From Agrobacterium tumefaciens (lineage in GTDB: Bacteria > Pseudomonadota > Alphaproteobacteria > Rhizobiales > Rhizobiaceae), in NCBI RefSeq assembly GCF_013337285.1, contig NZ_SUPW01000006.1:266773-330772 (forward strand): a DNA stretch of 64,000 bases. Direction: 5' to 3'. The notes below the pieces were generated by a model. It saw nothing but the letters and a program-made list of their open reading frames with translations. It made no database searches and was not told the origin of the DNA. Of the stretch, positions 25,699-34,396 are shown one piece after another. The translations under genes and the position numbers were made by a program. How positions within the stretch are numbered: position 1 is the stretch's first letter; each line of letters starts with the position of its first letter.

Positions 25699-26625
25699 AT
25701 GACATCTCTCAGCCGCAAACTCCTGCCCTCCACCAGCGCGCTTGCCGCTTTCGATTCCGTTGCCCGGCTCGGCAGCTTTTCCGCCGCTGCCGATGAGTTG
25801 GCCCTGACGCAAGGGGCGATCAGCCGGCAGGTTATGTCACTGGAAGAACAGCTTGGCGTGCGGCTGTTCGAGCGTGGCGCGCGCGGCGTGGCGTTGACGG
25901 CGGAGGGGCAATCTTATGCGAAATCGATTGCCGCGGCGCTGGGCGAAATACGCTCCGCGTCGCTGCAGATCATGACCAAAACGCATGGCAATACGCTGAA
26001 CCTTGCCATGCTGCCCACTTTTGGCACCCGCTGGCTGCTGCCGCGTATCCCGGATTTCGTGTCCAGCCACCCGGAAATCACCATCAATTTCGCCACCCGC
26101 ATCGGGCAATTCGACTTCGAGCGCGAGCAGCTGGATATGGCGATCCATATCGGTCAGGCGGACTGGCCGGGAGCGGAATGCACTTTTCTCATGAATGAGA
26201 TGGTCGCCCCGGTTTGCAGTCCTGAATTTCTCCGCGCCAATCCGGTGTTGAAAGCAGAAGATATTGCCGCCCTGCCGCTGTTGCACATGGCCTCCCGTCC
26301 GGGCGCATGGGGCCACTGGTTCGAAAGCCTCGGCCTGTCGCTCGCTCTGCCGCAGGGCATGCGATTCGAGCAGTTTTCCAGCGTGGCGCAGGCCTGCATC
26401 GCCGGGCTGGGCGTGGCGCTGATGCCGCTTTTCCTGATCGACAACGAACTGAAATCGCGGCAACTGGTCAAAGCCTTCGATCATCAGGCTAAAAGTCCAA
26501 GCTCTTATTACGCGGTGGCGCCGCTTTCGCGCGCCAATCACGTTCCAGTCGTGCTGTTTCGCGACTGGCTGGTGCGGCAGGTGGAGGCCTATCGTGCGGC
26601 GAATGGCTCGTCGCTGCAAAAATAA
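25699..26625 (+). CDS. LysR-family regulator, probable regulator of gcdH
   Basis: A 308-residue LysR-type regulator of the GcvA-like branch. It opens with LPSTSALAAFDSVARLGSFSAAADEL and the helix-turn-helix TQGAISRQVMSLEEQLGVRLF (read in two parts around residues 35-60), followed by a periplasmic-binding-protein-like effector domain. Because it is divergent from gcdH and alone in its orientation group, its simplest role is control of gcdH in response to a lysine or glutarate metabolite. Confidence 0.87.
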   Translation: MTSLSRKLLPSTSALAAFDSVARLGSFSAAADELALTQGAISRQVMSLEEQLGVRLFERGARGVALTAEGQSYAKSIAAALGEIRSASLQIMTKTHGNTLNLAMLPTFGTRWLLPRIPDFVSSHPEITINFATRIGQFDFEREQLDMAIHIGQADWPGAECTFLMNEMVAPVCSPEFLRANPVLKAEDIAALPLLHMASRPGAWGHWFESLGLSLALPQGMRFEQFSSVAQACIAGLGVALMPLFLIDNELKSRQLVKAFDHQAKSPSSYYAVAPLSRANHVPVVLFRDWLVRQVEAYRAANGSSLQK

Positions 26626-26718
26626 CCGCACTTTTTTCGGGCATTTATGTCTTATGCCCAGCTTTTCGCCCATTTTGCCGCCGGCTGGACTCGACAGGGC
26701 GGTTTCGCTCGACTATCT

Positions 26719-26736
26719 TGATTAAACGTTTAATCA
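26719..26736. promoter_or_regulatory. LacI-family operator palindrome
   Basis: TGATTAAACGTTTAATCA is a perfect 18-base palindrome with the central CG and AACGTT core typical of LacI/PurR-family operators. It ends 16 bases before the start of the LacI gene, so binding by that regulator would repress itself and the transport and purine genes behind it. Confidence 0.75.
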
Positions 26737-26752
26737 GCCCTTTCGGTCCATC

Positions 26753-27814
26753 ATGGCATCTTCACGGCCTGCCACCAATCTGAGCGCGATAGCAGCGGCA
26801 CTCGGCGTGTCGGTGGCAACCGTGTCCAATGCGCTGTCGGGCAAGGGCCGCGTCTCGCCTGATCTGGCGGAGCGTATCCGCAAGACGGCAAGCGAACTTG
26901 GTTATGTGCCGAGTTCGGCGGGCAGGGCGCTGCGCACCGGCAGATCAGGTGTTCTGGGGCTGGTTCTGCCCGATATTGCCAATCCTCTCTTTCCGCAGAT
27001 CGCGCAGGCCATCGAAAAGGCGGCGGTGACTGCCGGTTACGGCGTGCTGATCGCCGACTCCCGCGGTGAGATCGCCATGCAGACGGATGCCATCAACCGG
27101 CTGATCGAGCGCGGCGTGGATGGAATGGTTATCGTTCCCCGCCGCGGCACGCGCATTACCGATGTCGATTGTCCCGTCGCGGTGATCGACAGCCCCTCGA
27201 CCCCCGGAAACACTGTGGCCGCTGACCACTGGGATGGCGGTCGGCAGGTGGGCGAATATCTGGCGGGGCTTGGCCATCGCAAGGTGGTGCTGGTGGGCAG
27301 GAGCCGCGATTCCAACGTGCAGAATGACCGCCTTGGCGGCATTCGCGACGGTCTCGGTAAGGCCTGCGACACACAGACGCTGTGGATAGACGCCATCGAA
27401 AAGGCCGGCGGCGAGGGCTGCCGACTTGGGCTTGCCGACAGGGTCGCTGCGGGGTTCACCGCTTTTGCCGCCGTTTCCGATCTCCACGCATTGCGCGCAC
27501 TCACCGAATTGCAGCGCGAGGGCATCGACGTGCCGGAAGAGGCCAGTGTCACCGGCTTCGATGATCTCATCTTTTCAGCCGTGGTCACCCCGCCACTGAC
27601 GACGATGCGCATGAATATGGGGCGCATTGCCGATCTGGCCGTCGAGGCGCTGCTGCGCGCCATCGACGGCGCGGGTGAAAACGGCGTCGCCATCGATGTC
27701 ACGGCAGAAATCTCGAAAGTACCGATGGCGCTGATCATGCGCGGCTCCACCGGCAAAGCAAAGCATGATGCGATTGAAGCCAAAAAAATCACAGCAGGAG
27801 AACTCACACCATGA
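26753..27814 (+). CDS. LacI-family transcriptional regulator of the purine-uptake operon
   Basis: A 353-residue LacI-type regulator. It has an N-terminal helix-turn-helix (about residues 7-55; IAAALGVSVATVSNALSGKG), the hinge region, and a sugar/nucleoside-binding-like effector domain beginning SGVLGLVLPDIANPLF. It starts just downstream of a perfect 18-base operator and its stop overlaps the start of the binding-protein gene by four bases (ATGA). It is therefore the first gene of the operon it probably controls, an unusual but efficient autoregulated layout. The inducer is likely a purine compound or its breakdown product (inference from the enzymes). Confidence 0.88.
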   Translation: MASSRPATNLSAIAAALGVSVATVSNALSGKGRVSPDLAERIRKTASELGYVPSSAGRALRTGRSGVLGLVLPDIANPLFPQIAQAIEKAAVTAGYGVLIADSRGEIAMQTDAINRLIERGVDGMVIVPRRGTRITDVDCPVAVIDSPSTPGNTVAADHWDGGRQVGEYLAGLGHRKVVLVGRSRDSNVQNDRLGGIRDGLGKACDTQTLWIDAIEKAGGEGCRLGLADRVAAGFTAFAAVSDLHALRALTELQREGIDVPEEASVTGFDDLIFSAVVTPPLTTMRMNMGRIADLAVEALLRAIDGAGENGVAIDVTAEISKVPMALIMRGSTGKAKHDAIEAKKITAGELTP

Positions 27815-28833
27815 AAAAGATCATTCTTGCATCGGGCGCTGCCCTGATGCTGACGATGGGAGCCGCTGAGGCGCAGGACAAGACGCTGACGATCTCGGTC
27901 TACGCCTTCGCGCAGGACGAATTCAAGGAACTGGTCTATACGCCGTTTGAGCAGAAATGCGGCTGCAAGCTGGTGGTCGAGACCGGCAACAGCGTCGAGC
28001 GTCTGGCCAAGATGGAGGCCAACAAGGCCAATCCGGTGGTCGATCTCGCCATCGTCTCCATGGCGGATGCGCTTTCCGCCACCCGCAAGGACCTGATCCA
28101 GAAGATCGACGCCGCCAAGGTGCCGAATATCGAAAACCTCTATGACATCGCCAAGGACCCGAATGGCGACGGCATGAGCGTCGGCGTCAATTTCTACGCC
28201 ACATCAATCGTTTACCGCACCGACAAGATGAAGATCGATAGCTGGGCCGATCTCCTGAAGGACGGCATCGTCGATCACGTCGCCTTCCCGAACGTCACCA
28301 CCAACCAGGGCCCGCCGGCGCTTTACATGCTGGGCAAGGCCATCGGCAAGGACACGCCGGATCTTGCCGGCGCCATCGAGGCCGTGGGCGAAAAGAAGGA
28401 CGAGATCGTCACTTTCTACGTCAAGTCTTCGCAGCTGGTGCAGCTGATGCAGCAGGAAGAAATCTGGGCAGCGCCGATTGGCCGTTTCTCCTGGGCGCCC
28501 TTCACCAAGCTCGATCTGCCGCTTGCCTGGGCCACGCCCAAGGAAGGACAGACCGGCGGCATGAACGTGCTCGTGGTGCCGAAGGGCACGAAGAACGAGG
28601 ACCTTGCCCTGCAATTCATGGATTTCTGGCTTTCGACCGACGTCCAGAAGGCGCTGGCCGAAAAGCTGGTCGACAGCCCGACCAATAAAGAGGTCAAGGT
28701 TTCCGACGAGGTGGCGAACAATATCACCTATGGCGATGAAACCGCACGCAGCCTGCAGCTCATTCCGTCCGACGTGACGCTTGATAACCGCGACAAGTGG
28801 TTGTCGGAGTGGAACTCCAAGGTCGGGCAATAA
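27811..28833 (+). CDS. ABC transporter binding protein, PotD/spermidine-putrescine family
   Basis: A 340-residue periplasmic binding protein with a signal peptide (cut near AEA-QD, about residue 22). The fold family is that of PotD/PotF and thiamine-like binding proteins, and it includes an odd CGC pair (EQKCGCKLVV, about residues 49-58). Its gene overlaps the LacI gene and is followed, after a 177-base gap with a hairpin, by two PotB/PotC-type permeases and a PotA-type ATPase. Because the operon ends in a nucleoside hydrolase and an adenine deaminase, the ligand is more likely a purine nucleoside or base than a polyamine; this is inference. Confidence 0.82.
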   Translation: MKKIILASGAALMLTMGAAEAQDKTLTISVYAFAQDEFKELVYTPFEQKCGCKLVVETGNSVERLAKMEANKANPVVDLAIVSMADALSATRKDLIQKIDAAKVPNIENLYDIAKDPNGDGMSVGVNFYATSIVYRTDKMKIDSWADLLKDGIVDHVAFPNVTTNQGPPALYMLGKAIGKDTPDLAGAIEAVGEKKDEIVTFYVKSSQLVQLMQQEEIWAAPIGRFSWAPFTKLDLPLAWATPKEGQTGGMNVLVVPKGTKNEDLALQFMDFWLSTDVQKALAEKLVDSPTNKEVKVSDEVANNITYGDETARSLQLIPSDVTLDNRDKWLSEWNSKVGQ

Positions 28834-28901
28834 GCTAAAATAGTCGAATTCAGTCAGAAACGGGGTGATTTTCAGCGTCCGCAAGGGCTCGCTCCGTTTC
28901 G

Positions 28902-28937
28902 GGAAAAGCGGTTTGGTCGTCCCCTGACCGCTTTTCC
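28902..28937. other. Hairpin between binding-protein and permease genes
   Basis: GGAAAAGCGGT at 28902-28912 pairs with ACCGCTTTTCC at 28927-28937 (11 bp). There is no good T-run after it, so in this operon it would act as a partial terminator or a barrier that stabilises the highly needed binding-protein mRNA. Confidence 0.55.
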
Positions 28938-29010
28938 AACCTTTTAAAGCCGCAAGCTGGTATTCCGGCTTCAAGCGTAACCGGCCACGGGCCGTTCAGG
29001 GAATAAACCA

Positions 29011-29838
29011 ATGTTTCAGAACCGGGCCGAAGCGCTGGCGCTTGCCTTGCCCGCCGCGATTTTCGCGGCGGCGGTTTTTCTTGTGCCGGTCTTCATGCTT
29101 CTGTCGGAAGGTTTCCGCACCACTGACGGCTGGACAGTGTCAGCTTACGCCGATTTCTTTTTCGATCCGCTGAACCGGACGGTCTTCCTGCGCACCCTGA
29201 AGCTCGGCGCGCTCGTCACCGTCGTTTCGGCGGTGGTGGGGTATGCGGCCGCCTTCGCCATCATCAACCTGTCGCAGGGGACGAAGGGCCATGTGGTCAA
29301 TCTCGTCGTACTGCCGCTGATGATTTCGCCGGTTGCCCGCACCTATGCCTGGATCGTCATTCTCGGCAGAACCGGCATCGTTAACCAGGCGCTGCAGGCG
29401 GTGGGCCTCAGCGATGCGCCGATCCGCATCCTGTTTTCCGAAACGGCTGTTTTTATCGGCCTTCTGCAACTGTTCCTGCCGTTGATGATCATCTCGCTCA
29501 TCAGTGCGCTGGAAAACATGCCGAAGGACACAATCGCCGCCGCCCGCGTGCTCGGCGCCAACTGGTTTCAGGTGTTCTGGAAGGTCATCCTGCCGCTCAC
29601 CAAGGAAGGGCTGGTCGTCGGCGGCACGCTGGTCTTCACCGGTTCGCTGACGGCCTATATTACGCCCGCCATTCTCGGCGGCTCGAAGGTGCTGATGCTG
29701 GAAACACTGCTTTATCAGCAGGTCACAGTCTCCAACAACTTCGTTGCCGCCAGCGTCATCGCCTTCATCCTGATCGTCATGAGCTTTGCCGCCAATATCC
29801 TGCTGAAGCGCATCGCCACCGCAAGGAACAAGAAATGA
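29011..29838 (+). CDS. ABC transporter permease, PotB type
   Basis: A 275-residue permease with about six membrane spans. The cytoplasmic coupling loop reads AARVLGANWFQVFWKVILPL (the EAA-type motif, near residue 180). It overlaps the next permease by four bases (ATGA). It is one half of the channel of the operon's importer. Confidence 0.87.
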   Translation: MFQNRAEALALALPAAIFAAAVFLVPVFMLLSEGFRTTDGWTVSAYADFFFDPLNRTVFLRTLKLGALVTVVSAVVGYAAAFAIINLSQGTKGHVVNLVVLPLMISPVARTYAWIVILGRTGIVNQALQAVGLSDAPIRILFSETAVFIGLLQLFLPLMIISLISALENMPKDTIAAARVLGANWFQVFWKVILPLTKEGLVVGGTLVFTGSLTAYITPAILGGSKVLMLETLLYQQVTVSNNFVAASVIAFILIVMSFAANILLKRIATARNKK

Positions 29839-30614
29839 CAAGGCAGCTCTTCATTCCGCTCACGCTTCTTCTCGTTGTCGGTTTCCTCATCGGGCCGTTC
29901 CTCATCATCGTCGCCGCCTCGTTTTCGGCCGGCGATACGCTCGCCTTTCCGCCGCAGGGCTTTTCGCTGAAGTGGATCGCCAAGGTCTTCACGGTCGAAA
30001 GCTTCCGGGAAAGCTTTGCGATGTCGATGTTCCTCGCCATCGGCGGCACGTTCACGGCGCTCATCCTCGGCATTCCGGCCTCTTATGCCATGTCGCGCTA
30101 CAAGCTGCCTTTTGCCGAGACGGTGCGCACCATCGTTTCCGCGCCGATTATCGTGCCTGGTATCATCGTCGGTCTGGCGCTGCTGCGATATTTCGTCGTG
30201 CCTTTCGGCATCGGCATCACGCTTGCCCTGTTTCTCGCCCACACAGCGCTCATCCTGCCCTATGCGGTGCGGGTGGTTTCGGCCAGCCTCAACAATCTGC
30301 GCTCGGATATCGAGGAGGCTGCGGTGCTGCTCGGCTCGTCGCGGGTTGGCGCATTTTTCCGGGTGGTGCTGCCGAATATTCGCGGCGGTATCCTGTCGGC
30401 CTTCATTCTCGGTTTCGTGACGAGTTTCAATCAGGTGCCGGTGTCACTGTTCCTGTCCGGCCCCGGCGTGCGCACGCTGCCGATCGACATGCTGGGTTAC
30501 ATGGAAATCGTCTTCGATCCGTCCGTTGCAGCACTTTCTTCGCTGCTCGCCTTCCTTTCCATCGGCATCGTCTTCATGGCCGAACGTTTTCTGGGGTTCT
30601 CCCGTTATGTCTGA
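29835..30614 (+). CDS. ABC transporter permease, PotC type
   Basis: A 259-residue permease with about six membrane spans and the coupling motif EEAAVLLGSSRVGAFFRVVL (about residues 160-180). It overlaps the upstream permease by four bases and the ATPase start (30607) by eight bases, so all three are translationally coupled. Confidence 0.87.
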   Translation: MTRQLFIPLTLLLVVGFLIGPFLIIVAASFSAGDTLAFPPQGFSLKWIAKVFTVESFRESFAMSMFLAIGGTFTALILGIPASYAMSRYKLPFAETVRTIVSAPIIVPGIIVGLALLRYFVVPFGIGITLALFLAHTALILPYAVRVVSASLNNLRSDIEEAAVLLGSSRVGAFFRVVLPNIRGGILSAFILGFVTSFNQVPVSLFLSGPGVRTLPIDMLGYMEIVFDPSVAALSSLLAFLSIGIVFMAERFLGFSRYV

Positions 30615-31632
30615 CGCAAATTATCTTTCGCTCAACAAAGTCTCGCTCGCTTATGGCAACAGCATCGCCGTCAAGGATCTCGATCTTGATATCCGCAAGG
30701 GCGAGCTTCTGGCCTTGCTGGGGCCTTCCGGCTGTGGCAAGACCACGACGATGCGCGCCATTGCCGGGTTGATGCCGGTGGCGGGCGGGCGCATCGATCT
30801 CGATGGCGTCGATATTACCCGGGTCGCGGCCAACAAGCGCGCCGTCGGGCTGGTGTTCCAGTCCTACGCGCTGTTTCCGCATCTGACGGTATACGAAAAC
30901 GTCGCCTTCGGCCTGAAGCTCAAAGGCATGAGCGGCAAGGCGCTGGAGGACAAGGTCGCCTCGGGTCTGAAGTCGGTCGGGCTTCCGAACTTCGCTTCGC
31001 GCAAGCCGGCGGAGCTTTCCGGCGGCCAGCAGCAGCGCGTGGCGCTGGCGCGCTCCATGGTCATGGAACCGAAGGTACTGCTGCTTGACGAGCCCCTGTC
31101 CAACCTCGATGCGCGTCTGCGGCTGGAAATGCGTACCGAATTGCAGCGTGTGCAGAAGGAAACCGGCGTGACGATGATCTTCGTCACCCATGACCAGATC
31201 GAGGCTTTGGCGCTGGCCGACCGCATTGTCGTCATGAAGGGCGGCAAGATAGAGCAGATCGGCACGCCGGAAGAGATCTATAACGCCCCGGTTTCGTCTT
31301 TCGTGGCGGATTTCGTCGGTTTCGAAAACATCTTCGCGCTGGAAGGCGGCGCGCTGAAAACCGCCAACGGCACAACACCGCTTCCCGGACCAGTCCGTTC
31401 AGCATCTGGACTGGCCTGGCGGCCGCGCATGGTTACCCTCGGTTCAGGTCCGTTCCAGGGAACCGTGCGCGGTACATCCTTTGCCGGCAACAGCCGCGAA
31501 TATCTGCTCGATACGCCGCTCGGGCTCATCAAGGCGGAAACCGATGCGGCGCTTGCCGCGCATGTCATCGGCGATACGCTTGCCTTCGACCTGCCGGTCG
31601 AAAAGGCGGCGAGCCTCAAGGTGTTCAACTGA
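30607..31632 (+). CDS. ABC transporter ATP-binding protein, PotA type
   Basis: A 341-residue ATPase. It has Walker A GPSGCGKTT, Q-loop LVFQSYALFPHLTVYENV, signature LSGGQQQRVALAR, Walker B VLLLDEP and H-loop IFVTHDQ, followed by a C-terminal TOBE-like domain (about 240-341). The start is the ATG at 30607, inside the end of the permease gene. It energises the PotB/PotC-type pair upstream and stops two bases before the nucleoside hydrolase gene. Confidence 0.9.
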   Translation: MSDANYLSLNKVSLAYGNSIAVKDLDLDIRKGELLALLGPSGCGKTTTMRAIAGLMPVAGGRIDLDGVDITRVAANKRAVGLVFQSYALFPHLTVYENVAFGLKLKGMSGKALEDKVASGLKSVGLPNFASRKPAELSGGQQQRVALARSMVMEPKVLLLDEPLSNLDARLRLEMRTELQRVQKETGVTMIFVTHDQIEALALADRIVVMKGGKIEQIGTPEEIYNAPVSSFVADFVGFENIFALEGGALKTANGTTPLPGPVRSASGLAWRPRMVTLGSGPFQGTVRGTSFAGNSREYLLDTPLGLIKAETDAALAAHVIGDTLAFDLPVEKAASLKVFN

Positions 31633-31634
31633 TC

Positions 31635-32555
31635 ATGGGTGTATGGATCGATACCGATATGGGCTTCGACGACATTGCCGCCATCATGGTGGTGCAATCG
31701 TCCGGCCTTGCCATAGACGGCATTTCGCTGGTCTTCGGCAATGCGACGCTGGAAGCGGTCTGCGGCAATGCCGCAGGCGCCGTTGCTGCTTTCGGCTGGT
31801 CCATGCCGATCCATCAGGGCCGCGCCAAGCCCGTGCTCGGTGCGCTCGAAACCGCCCAGTCGATTCTCGGCGACAGTGGCATCCCGACCGTCGGCCAAAG
31901 CCTGCCGGATGCGCCGGCCTTGCCGAGAAGCGATGCCTTTGCCGCCCTGTGCAACTGGCTAGGGGGCGAAGGCGAAAAACGCATCCTCGCGCTCGGACCA
32001 CTCACCAATATTGCCGCGCTTTGCCTTGCCCGACCTGATCTTGCCGCCCGGATTTCCGACCTCACCTGGATGGGCGGCGGCCTGACCAGCGGCAACCACA
32101 CCGCATCGGCCGAATTCAACGCCTTTGCCGATCCGGAGGCGCTGGCCATCGTGCTGTCCCACGGCCTGCCGCTGCGCATGGTCGATCTCGACGCCTGCCG
32201 CAAGGTTACAGCCTCTCCGGCCGATGTGCTGCCGATCCGCGATGCCGGCGGCAAGAATGCCAGGCTGATTGCCGATCTTCTGGAGGGCTTCATCGGCATT
32301 GCCACCAGCCGCGGCAGGGCGGCCATGGCGCTTTATGATCCCGTCGCTGCCGTTGCCTTTACGCCCGGTCTCATTGGCTGGCGGCAGGCGCGGATCGATG
32401 TCGAGCTTCATTCCGCCTTGACCCGAGGCAGAACGGTGGTTGAGACGCGTGCCGACAAGGTGGAAACCTTCAATGCGCACTTCGCCGAAACCGTTGATGC
32501 TGAAGGTGCAAAGGCTGCCGTTCTCGAGGCGCTGCGCCGGGAGGCTGCCCGATGA
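31635..32555 (+). CDS. Inosine-uridine preferring type nucleoside hydrolase
   Basis: A 306-residue hydrolase that cleaves the N-glycosidic bond of ribonucleosides into base and ribose. The calcium-binding N-terminus IDTDMGFDD (Asp6, Asp8, Asp12, Asp13) matches the DxDPGxDD signature, with Met9 for the proline. FGNAT, ALGPLTN and EFNAFADPEA are also present. The usual catalytic-pocket HDP near the C-terminus reads YDP (LYDPVAA). The Met and Tyr changes may alter base preference. It starts two bases after the ATPase stop and overlaps adenine deaminase by four bases. Confidence 0.88.
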   Translation: MGVWIDTDMGFDDIAAIMVVQSSGLAIDGISLVFGNATLEAVCGNAAGAVAAFGWSMPIHQGRAKPVLGALETAQSILGDSGIPTVGQSLPDAPALPRSDAFAALCNWLGGEGEKRILALGPLTNIAALCLARPDLAARISDLTWMGGGLTSGNHTASAEFNAFADPEALAIVLSHGLPLRMVDLDACRKVTASPADVLPIRDAGGKNARLIADLLEGFIGIATSRGRAAMALYDPVAAVAFTPGLIGWRQARIDVELHSALTRGRTVVETRADKVETFNAHFAETVDAEGAKAAVLEALRREAAR

Positions 32556-34345
32556 GCGCCAAATCCCCGATACGCGAAGCTGATGATCTCACCGACGACA
32601 CCCTGCGCGCCCGCGCCGTTGCTGCAGCGCGGGGAGACCAGCCCTTCGATATTCTCATCACCGGCGGAACGTTGGTGGATGTGGTGACCGGCGAGCTGCG
32701 CGCCGCCGATATCGGCATCGTTGGCTCGCTGATCGGCAGCGTCCATGAACCCGCTAGTCGCAGCGACGCTGCAAGCATCATCGATGCGGCCGGAGCCTAT
32801 GTCGCGCCGGGCTTGATCGACACACACATGCATATCGAAAGCTCGATGGTCACGCCGGCCGCCTATGCGGCGGCGGTGGTCGCCCGCGGTGTCACCACCA
32901 TCGTCTGGGACCCGCATGAATTCGGCAATGTCCATGGCGTCGATGGTGTCCGCTGGGCGGTGAAGGCAATCGAAAATTTGCCCCTGCGCGCTATTCTGCT
33001 GGCGCCTTCCTGCGTTCCTTCTGCACCGGGACTGGAACGCGGTGGTGCGGACTTCGACGCTACCATTCTCGCCGATATCCTGTCATGGCCGCAGGTTGGT
33101 GGCGTTGCGGAAATCATGAACATGCGCGGCGTCGTCGAGCGCGATCCGCGCATGAGCGGTATCGTGCAGGCCGGGCTTGTCTCGGACAAACTGGTCTGCG
33201 GCCATGCCCGTGGTCTGAAAGGTGCCGATCTCAACGCCTTCATGGCGGCGGGCGTCTCCTCTGACCACGAACTGGTGTCGGGGCAAGATCTGATGGAAAA
33301 GCTGCGGGCGGGGCTGACGATCGAGCTGCGCGGTTCGCATGATCATCTGCTGCCGGAATTCGTGGAAGCGCTGAATGCGCTTGGCCATCTGCCGCAGACG
33401 GTAACGCTCTGTACCGACGATGTTTTCCCGGATGATCTGTTGCGAGGCGGCGGGCTGGATGATGTGGTGCGCCGGCTTGTGCGTTACGGTCTCAAGCCTG
33501 AATGGGCGCTGCGCGCCGCCACGCTGAATGCCGCGCAAAGGCTCGGCCGTGCCGATCTCGGCCTCATCGCCGCCGGCCGCCGCGCCGATCTCGTCGTTTT
33601 CGAGGATTTGAGCGACTTTGCGGCCCGCCAGGTGATCTCGAATGGCAGGGCTGTCGCTGAAGGCGGCCGCATGCTTGAGGATGTTCCCGCCTGCGACGCC
33701 ACCGCGCTCGAAGGCTCGATGAAGCTGCCGCTTCGCGAGCCCGATGATTTCCGGGTCACATCCGAAGGCACGAAGATACGCCTCGCCACCATCGACCGCC
33801 CGCGCTTTACCCAATGGGCAGAAACGGAGGCTGCGGTAAAAGACGGTTTCGTCATTCCGCCCCAGGGTGTGACGATGATTTCCGTCACCCATCGCCACGG
33901 CAAGGCCGAGCCCGTCACCAGAACCGGCTTTCTCACCGGCTGGGGAACATGGAACGGTGCCTTCGCGACCACGGTCTCGCATGACAGCCACAACCTCACC
34001 GTCTACGGTGGCAATGCGGAAGACATGGCGCTGGCCGCCAACGCGGTGATTGCCACGGGCGGCGGCATGGCCGTCGCCTCAGGGGGCAAGGTTACCGCAC
34101 TGCTCCCGCTGCCGCTTTCCGGCCTCGTTTCCGATGCCCCGCTTGAAGACGTGGCAAAGGCTTTCGAAGAATTGCGCGCTGCCGTCGGCAAGGTGGTGGA
34201 ATGGCAACCGCCCTATCTGGTCTTCAAGGCCTGTTTCGGCGCCACGCTCGCCTGCAATATCGGCCCGCACCAGACGGATATGGGCATTGCCGATGTTTTG
34301 ACGGGAAGGGTGATGGAGAGCCCGGTGATTGCGGTGGTGGAGTGA
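32552..34345 (+). CDS. ade: Adenine deaminase
   Basis: A 597-residue amidohydrolase-superfamily enzyme that converts adenine to hypoxanthine and ammonia. The metal site begins with DTHMHIES (His92, His94, Glu96), followed by WDPHEFGNVHG, GHARGLKG, SSDHELVSG and CTDDVFPDD, and the family's C-terminal domain ends in HQTDMGIADVL. It fits the AdeC/YerA group of about 570-600 residues. It is the last gene of the LacI-led operon; with the nucleoside hydrolase it would turn imported adenosine-like compounds into hypoxanthine. A rho-independent terminator begins at the base after the stop codon. Confidence 0.93.
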   Translation: MSAKSPIREADDLTDDTLRARAVAAARGDQPFDILITGGTLVDVVTGELRAADIGIVGSLIGSVHEPASRSDAASIIDAAGAYVAPGLIDTHMHIESSMVTPAAYAAAVVARGVTTIVWDPHEFGNVHGVDGVRWAVKAIENLPLRAILLAPSCVPSAPGLERGGADFDATILADILSWPQVGGVAEIMNMRGVVERDPRMSGIVQAGLVSDKLVCGHARGLKGADLNAFMAAGVSSDHELVSGQDLMEKLRAGLTIELRGSHDHLLPEFVEALNALGHLPQTVTLCTDDVFPDDLLRGGGLDDVVRRLVRYGLKPEWALRAATLNAAQRLGRADLGLIAAGRRADLVVFEDLSDFAARQVISNGRAVAEGGRMLEDVPACDATALEGSMKLPLREPDDFRVTSEGTKIRLATIDRPRFTQWAETEAAVKDGFVIPPQGVTMISVTHRHGKAEPVTRTGFLTGWGTWNGAFATTVSHDSHNLTVYGGNAEDMALAANAVIATGGGMAVASGGKVTALLPLPLSGLVSDAPLEDVAKAFEELRAAVGKVVEWQPPYLVFKACFGATLACNIGPHQTDMGIADVLTGRVMESPVIAVVE

Positions 34346-34373
34346 ACGCCGGGTATTCCCGGTGTGCTTTTTT
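34346..34373 (+). terminator. Rho-independent terminator of the purine operon
   Basis: ACGCCGGG at 34346-34353 pairs with CCCGGTGT at 34358-34365 (one G-T pair, loop TATT), followed by GCTTTTTT. It begins at the base after the adenine deaminase stop codon. Confidence 0.88.
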
Positions 34374-34396
34374 CTCATTCCAGTAAATGGAGTGGG

